Source: Microbacter sp. GSS18 (GTDB lineage: Bacteria > Actinomycetota > Actinomycetes > Actinomycetales > Microbacteriaceae). From it: a stretch of 64,000 nt of DNA. The notes under the pieces were generated by a model. It was not told the origin of the DNA, did not search any database, and saw only the letters and a list, made by a program, of their open reading frames with translations. Of this stretch, positions 61,849-64,000 are shown one piece after another. The DNA is taken from NCBI GenBank assembly GCA_029319145.1, contig CP119753.1, positions 1,364,001 through 1,428,000 on the forward strand, read 5' to 3'. The stretch's first letter is position 1. Each line of letters starts with the position of its first letter. The translations under genes and the position numbers were made by a program.

Positions 61849-63440
61849 TCCCCCGCATCGTCCTGATCGGATACGGTCCCGTCGGCGCACGCTTCGTCGA
61901 GGGCATGATCGACCCGGTGCGCGCCGGCGTCGCCGCGCTGACCGTCCTGGGCGCCGAGCGCCACGACGCCTACAATCGGGTGCTCGTCGGCGAGTACGCC
62001 GTCGGCCGTGCCACCCGCGAGCGGCTCGAGATCGCCGAGACCGCCGCCGCGGTCGACGCGGGCGCGGCGATCCGCCTCGCCGAGACCGCGGTCGCGATCG
62101 ACCGCGACCGCCGCGTGGTGCGCACCGATGCGGGCGCCGAGGTGTCCTACGACCGTCTCGTGCTGGCGACCGGGGCGCGCGCGAACCTACCGACGCTCGC
62201 CGGACTGGAAAGGTGCGTGCGCGACCGCAGGACGTCTCCGAGCTCCGCCGCGGAGCTGGATGCGGGCTCGGCACCGCTTCCGCCCGGGGTCGCGACCTTG
62301 CGATCGATCGAGGACGCCGAGCGGGTTCTGCCGGTGGTCCGCGGGCGCGGACGCATCATCGTCCTCGGCGCGGGCGTGCTGGGGATGGAGGTCGCCCTCG
62401 CCGCCGCCGAGCAGGGCGCCGAGGTGACGGTGGTCCACCACGGCGAAGCGCCCATGGACCGCAATCTCGACCGCGGTGCGGGTCGTTCGCTGGCGCAGGC
62501 CTGCCGCCGCATCGGTGTGCGGCTGCTCCCCCACTCCCGCGCCGAATCGGTGATCCTCAGCACCGACACCGCCGAGCCCCGCTTCGATGCGCTGGTGACT
62601 GCGGACGGCAAGGTGCTTCCCGCCGATCTCCTGCTCATCTCGGTCGGAGCGAGCGCCCGCACCGAGCTGGCCGTCGCCGCGGGCATCGAGGTCTCGGCCG
62701 GAATCGTCGTGGACGAGTCGCTCGCGTCGTGGAGCGATCCCGCGGTCTTCGCCATCGGCGACTGCGCTCAGATCGCCGAGCGTGCCGCGAAGACGATCGG
62801 GCAGCGCGTGCCCGGGGCGCCGGCGGGCTTGATCGCGCCCGGGTGGCGCCAGGCGGACTGGCTGTCCGATCGGCTCGCGATCGAGGCCGCCGGCGGGGTC
62901 CCGCGAACGCCCCCGCCGGCGGCTCGTCCGGCGGTGGTCATGCTGAAGGCCGAGGGCATCGACGTCGTCGCCGGCGGCGATGTGGCCGCCGAGCCGTGGG
63001 ACGCCGATCCCGAGGAGCAGCCGGCGCGCCACGTGGCGATGTGGGTCGACGGCGCCGCGGGGTCCTACGTCAAGATGGTGACCCGCGGCGGCGTGCTCGA
63101 GGGATTCGCGTCGGTCGGGATGCCGCGCACCGGCGCCGAGCTGACGCTGCACTTCGAGCGCGGCAGCGAGCTACCCGCGGATCCGTCGCTCCTGCTGCGA
63201 TTGGACGCTGCGGATGCCACCTCGACCGCCTCCGACCCGCTTTCGCCCGAGTCCACGGTGTGCTGGTGCAACGGCGTCACCGTGCAGGGCGTCACCGATG
63301 CCGCGGCCGGCGGATGTCGGGGCGTCGACGACGTCGGTCGCAAGACGCGCGCGGGTACGGGGTGCGGCGGGTGCCGCGGTCGGATCGCCGAGCTGATCGC
63401 CGGGCACGCTGCGGCGCAGGCCCCCGCTGCGACGCCCTGA
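61845..63440 (+). CDS. nasB: FAD/NAD(P)H reductase subunit for nitrate reductase, with BFD-like cluster
   Basis: This 531-aa flavoprotein probably passes electrons from NAD(P)H to the nitrate reductase. FAD motif GYGPVGARF is at the start and the second dinucleotide motif GAGVLGMEVA near residue 180. AIGDCAQIAE is in the FAD-binding end, and a C-terminal BFD-like [2Fe-2S] domain has CWCNGV and GTGCGGC. It resembles the first half of NirB. The start overlaps nasC by 4 nt, so the two subunits are co-translated. Confidence 0.88.
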   Translation: MIPRIVLIGYGPVGARFVEGMIDPVRAGVAALTVLGAERHDAYNRVLVGEYAVGRATRERLEIAETAAAVDAGAAIRLAETAVAIDRDRRVVRTDAGAEVSYDRLVLATGARANLPTLAGLERCVRDRRTSPSSAAELDAGSAPLPPGVATLRSIEDAERVLPVVRGRGRIIVLGAGVLGMEVALAAAEQGAEVTVVHHGEAPMDRNLDRGAGRSLAQACRRIGVRLLPHSRAESVILSTDTAEPRFDALVTADGKVLPADLLLISVGASARTELAVAAGIEVSAGIVVDESLASWSDPAVFAIGDCAQIAERAAKTIGQRVPGAPAGLIAPGWRQADWLSDRLAIEAAGGVPRTPPPAARPAVVMLKAEGIDVVAGGDVAAEPWDADPEEQPARHVAMWVDGAAGSYVKMVTRGGVLEGFASVGMPRTGAELTLHFERGSELPADPSLLLRLDAADATSTASDPLSPESTVCWCNGVTVQGVTDAAAGGCRGVDDVGRKTRAGTGCGGCRGRIAELIAGHAAAQAPAATP

Positions 63441-63449
63441 CGCGGTCCG

Positions 63450-64000
63450 TCAGGGACGGTGGAACGGGTCGGCGTACAGCTTCTCGGGCACGCGGAAGCC
63501 GAAGATCGCGCGGCCGGTCTGCCAGATCGCCGCGGCGGCGGCACGGAGCAGGTCGATCTGCCGCTCCCCCTCGGACACGATGACGATGTCGGGACCGTCG
63601 ATGCGGACGGATGCTGCCCGCACCGACACGACGCCATCCTTCACGACCGTCTCGGGATACGGCTCGTGCATCTCGCGCAGGTCGCTCAGGATGTACGTCG
63701 GCTGCGATCCCGCGGGCGCCGCCAGCACGTGCTTGGGTCGATCGACTCCGGTGAGGATCAGGGCCGACGGAATGCCCGCGCGGTTCGCACCGAGGATGTC
63801 GGTGTCGAGGCGGTCGCCGAGGAAGAGCGGCGCGGCCGCTCCGAAGCGGGCGACGGCCTCTTCGAAGATGGGCACTTCGGGCTTCCCCGCCACCGTCGCG
63901 AGGCGCCCGACGGCGGTGTGCACGGCTGAGACGAGCGTGCCGTTGCCCGGCGCGATGCCGCGGGCCTGGGGAATCGTCCAGTCGGTGTTCGTGGCGATCC
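63450..64000 (-). CDS. HAD-IIA (NagD-like) phosphatase, 5' end beyond right edge
   Basis: The visible 183 C-terminal residues belong to a HAD-IIA sugar/nucleotide phosphatase. ATNTDWTIPQARGIAPGNG marks the cap-to-core return, then the conserved Lys in VAGKPEVPIFEEA and motif IV FLGDRLDTDILGANRAGI with its two Asp. Orthologues (Rv1692) adjoin the small protein and tlyA; Rv1692 dephosphorylates glycerol 3-phosphate. It is convergent with the nasB-like gene, 9 bp away. Confidence 0.9.
   Translation of the reverse strand, partial: IATNTDWTIPQARGIAPGNGTLVSAVHTAVGRLATVAGKPEVPIFEEAVARFGAAAPLFLGDRLDTDILGANRAGIPSALILTGVDRPKHVLAAPAGSQPTYILSDLREMHEPYPETVVKDGVVSVRAASVRIDGPDIVIVSEGERQIDLLRAAAAAIWQTGRAIFGFRVPEKLYADPFHRP

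Noticed and set aside
50067..63440. Recent transfer of the nitrate segment judged by base composition
   Set aside because: By eye the G+C content, codon use and Shine-Dalgarno pattern match the surroundings, so only the synteny break is claimed.

Overview
The window is high-GC actinobacterial chromosome, about 70% G+C by eye. Gene order and small-gene content point to Microbacteriaceae, most likely Microbacterium or a close relative. The order HAD phosphatase, small acidic protein, tlyA, nadK, recN, pyrG, Nudix, xerD, parA, scpA, scpB, rluB, cmk, der is the conserved actinobacterial block known from Mycobacterium tuberculosis Rv1692-Rv1713. That assignment rests on remembered synteny, not on a search.

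Layout. 1-10 kb: a truncated NarL-type sensor kinase (minus strand); a membrane protein overlapping a membrane-anchored multicopper oxidase; a formate/nitrite channel; then scattered metabolic and transport genes. 10-24 kb: single genes, namely LOG hydrolase, beta-CASP nuclease, aldehyde dehydrogenase, TrxC-type thioredoxin, AidB-like acyl-CoA dehydrogenase, solitary NrdI, cupin, WS/DGAT-like acyltransferase, tRNA-Pro(GGG), GNAT, YhhN, S4 protein, and a TetR/MFS efflux pair. 24.5-34.5 kb: an anaerobic section with adhE, a CoADR-rhodanese-TusA-DsrE fusion, and nrdD-nrdG. 35-50 kb: the conserved housekeeping block on the minus strand, with a VKOR thiol-redox gene and a lipoprotein set between xerD and parA. 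50-63.4 kb: a lolD/macB-like ABC exporter, an FHA protein and a complete nitrate-assimilation cluster (nnaR-like, cobA, nirB / nirD, narK, nasC-like, nasB-like). This lies exactly between the HAD phosphatase gene, cut by the right edge, and the small gene that normally adjoins it, so it looks like an insertion into the conserved block.

Most notable signal. A perfect or near-perfect palindrome, TGTGGT-N3-ACCACA, sits in front of the formate channel gene, adhE, the nrdD/CoADR intergenic region (two good copies and one weak) and the VKOR gene. At adhE a perfect DosR/DevR-type box (GGGACTTAAGTCCC) lies directly upstream of it. A degenerate box is in the same relative place at the formate channel, and probably at the nrdD side. 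The inferred promoter has a hypoxia-activator box near -42 and a palindromic operator of FadR/LldR (GntR) type between it and the -10 element. It would couple fermentation, anaerobic dNTP synthesis, persulfide reduction and disulfide formation to oxygen limitation. Neither regulator gene is in the window.

Other patterns: at least nine genes have a -10-like hexamer ending 6-7 nt before the start codon and no Shine-Dalgarno, suggesting leaderless mRNAs. A family of intergenic hairpins shares a (C/G)RACAGCACC core. The nirB and nirD genes, usually adjacent, are divergent across a repeat-rich 273-bp control region.
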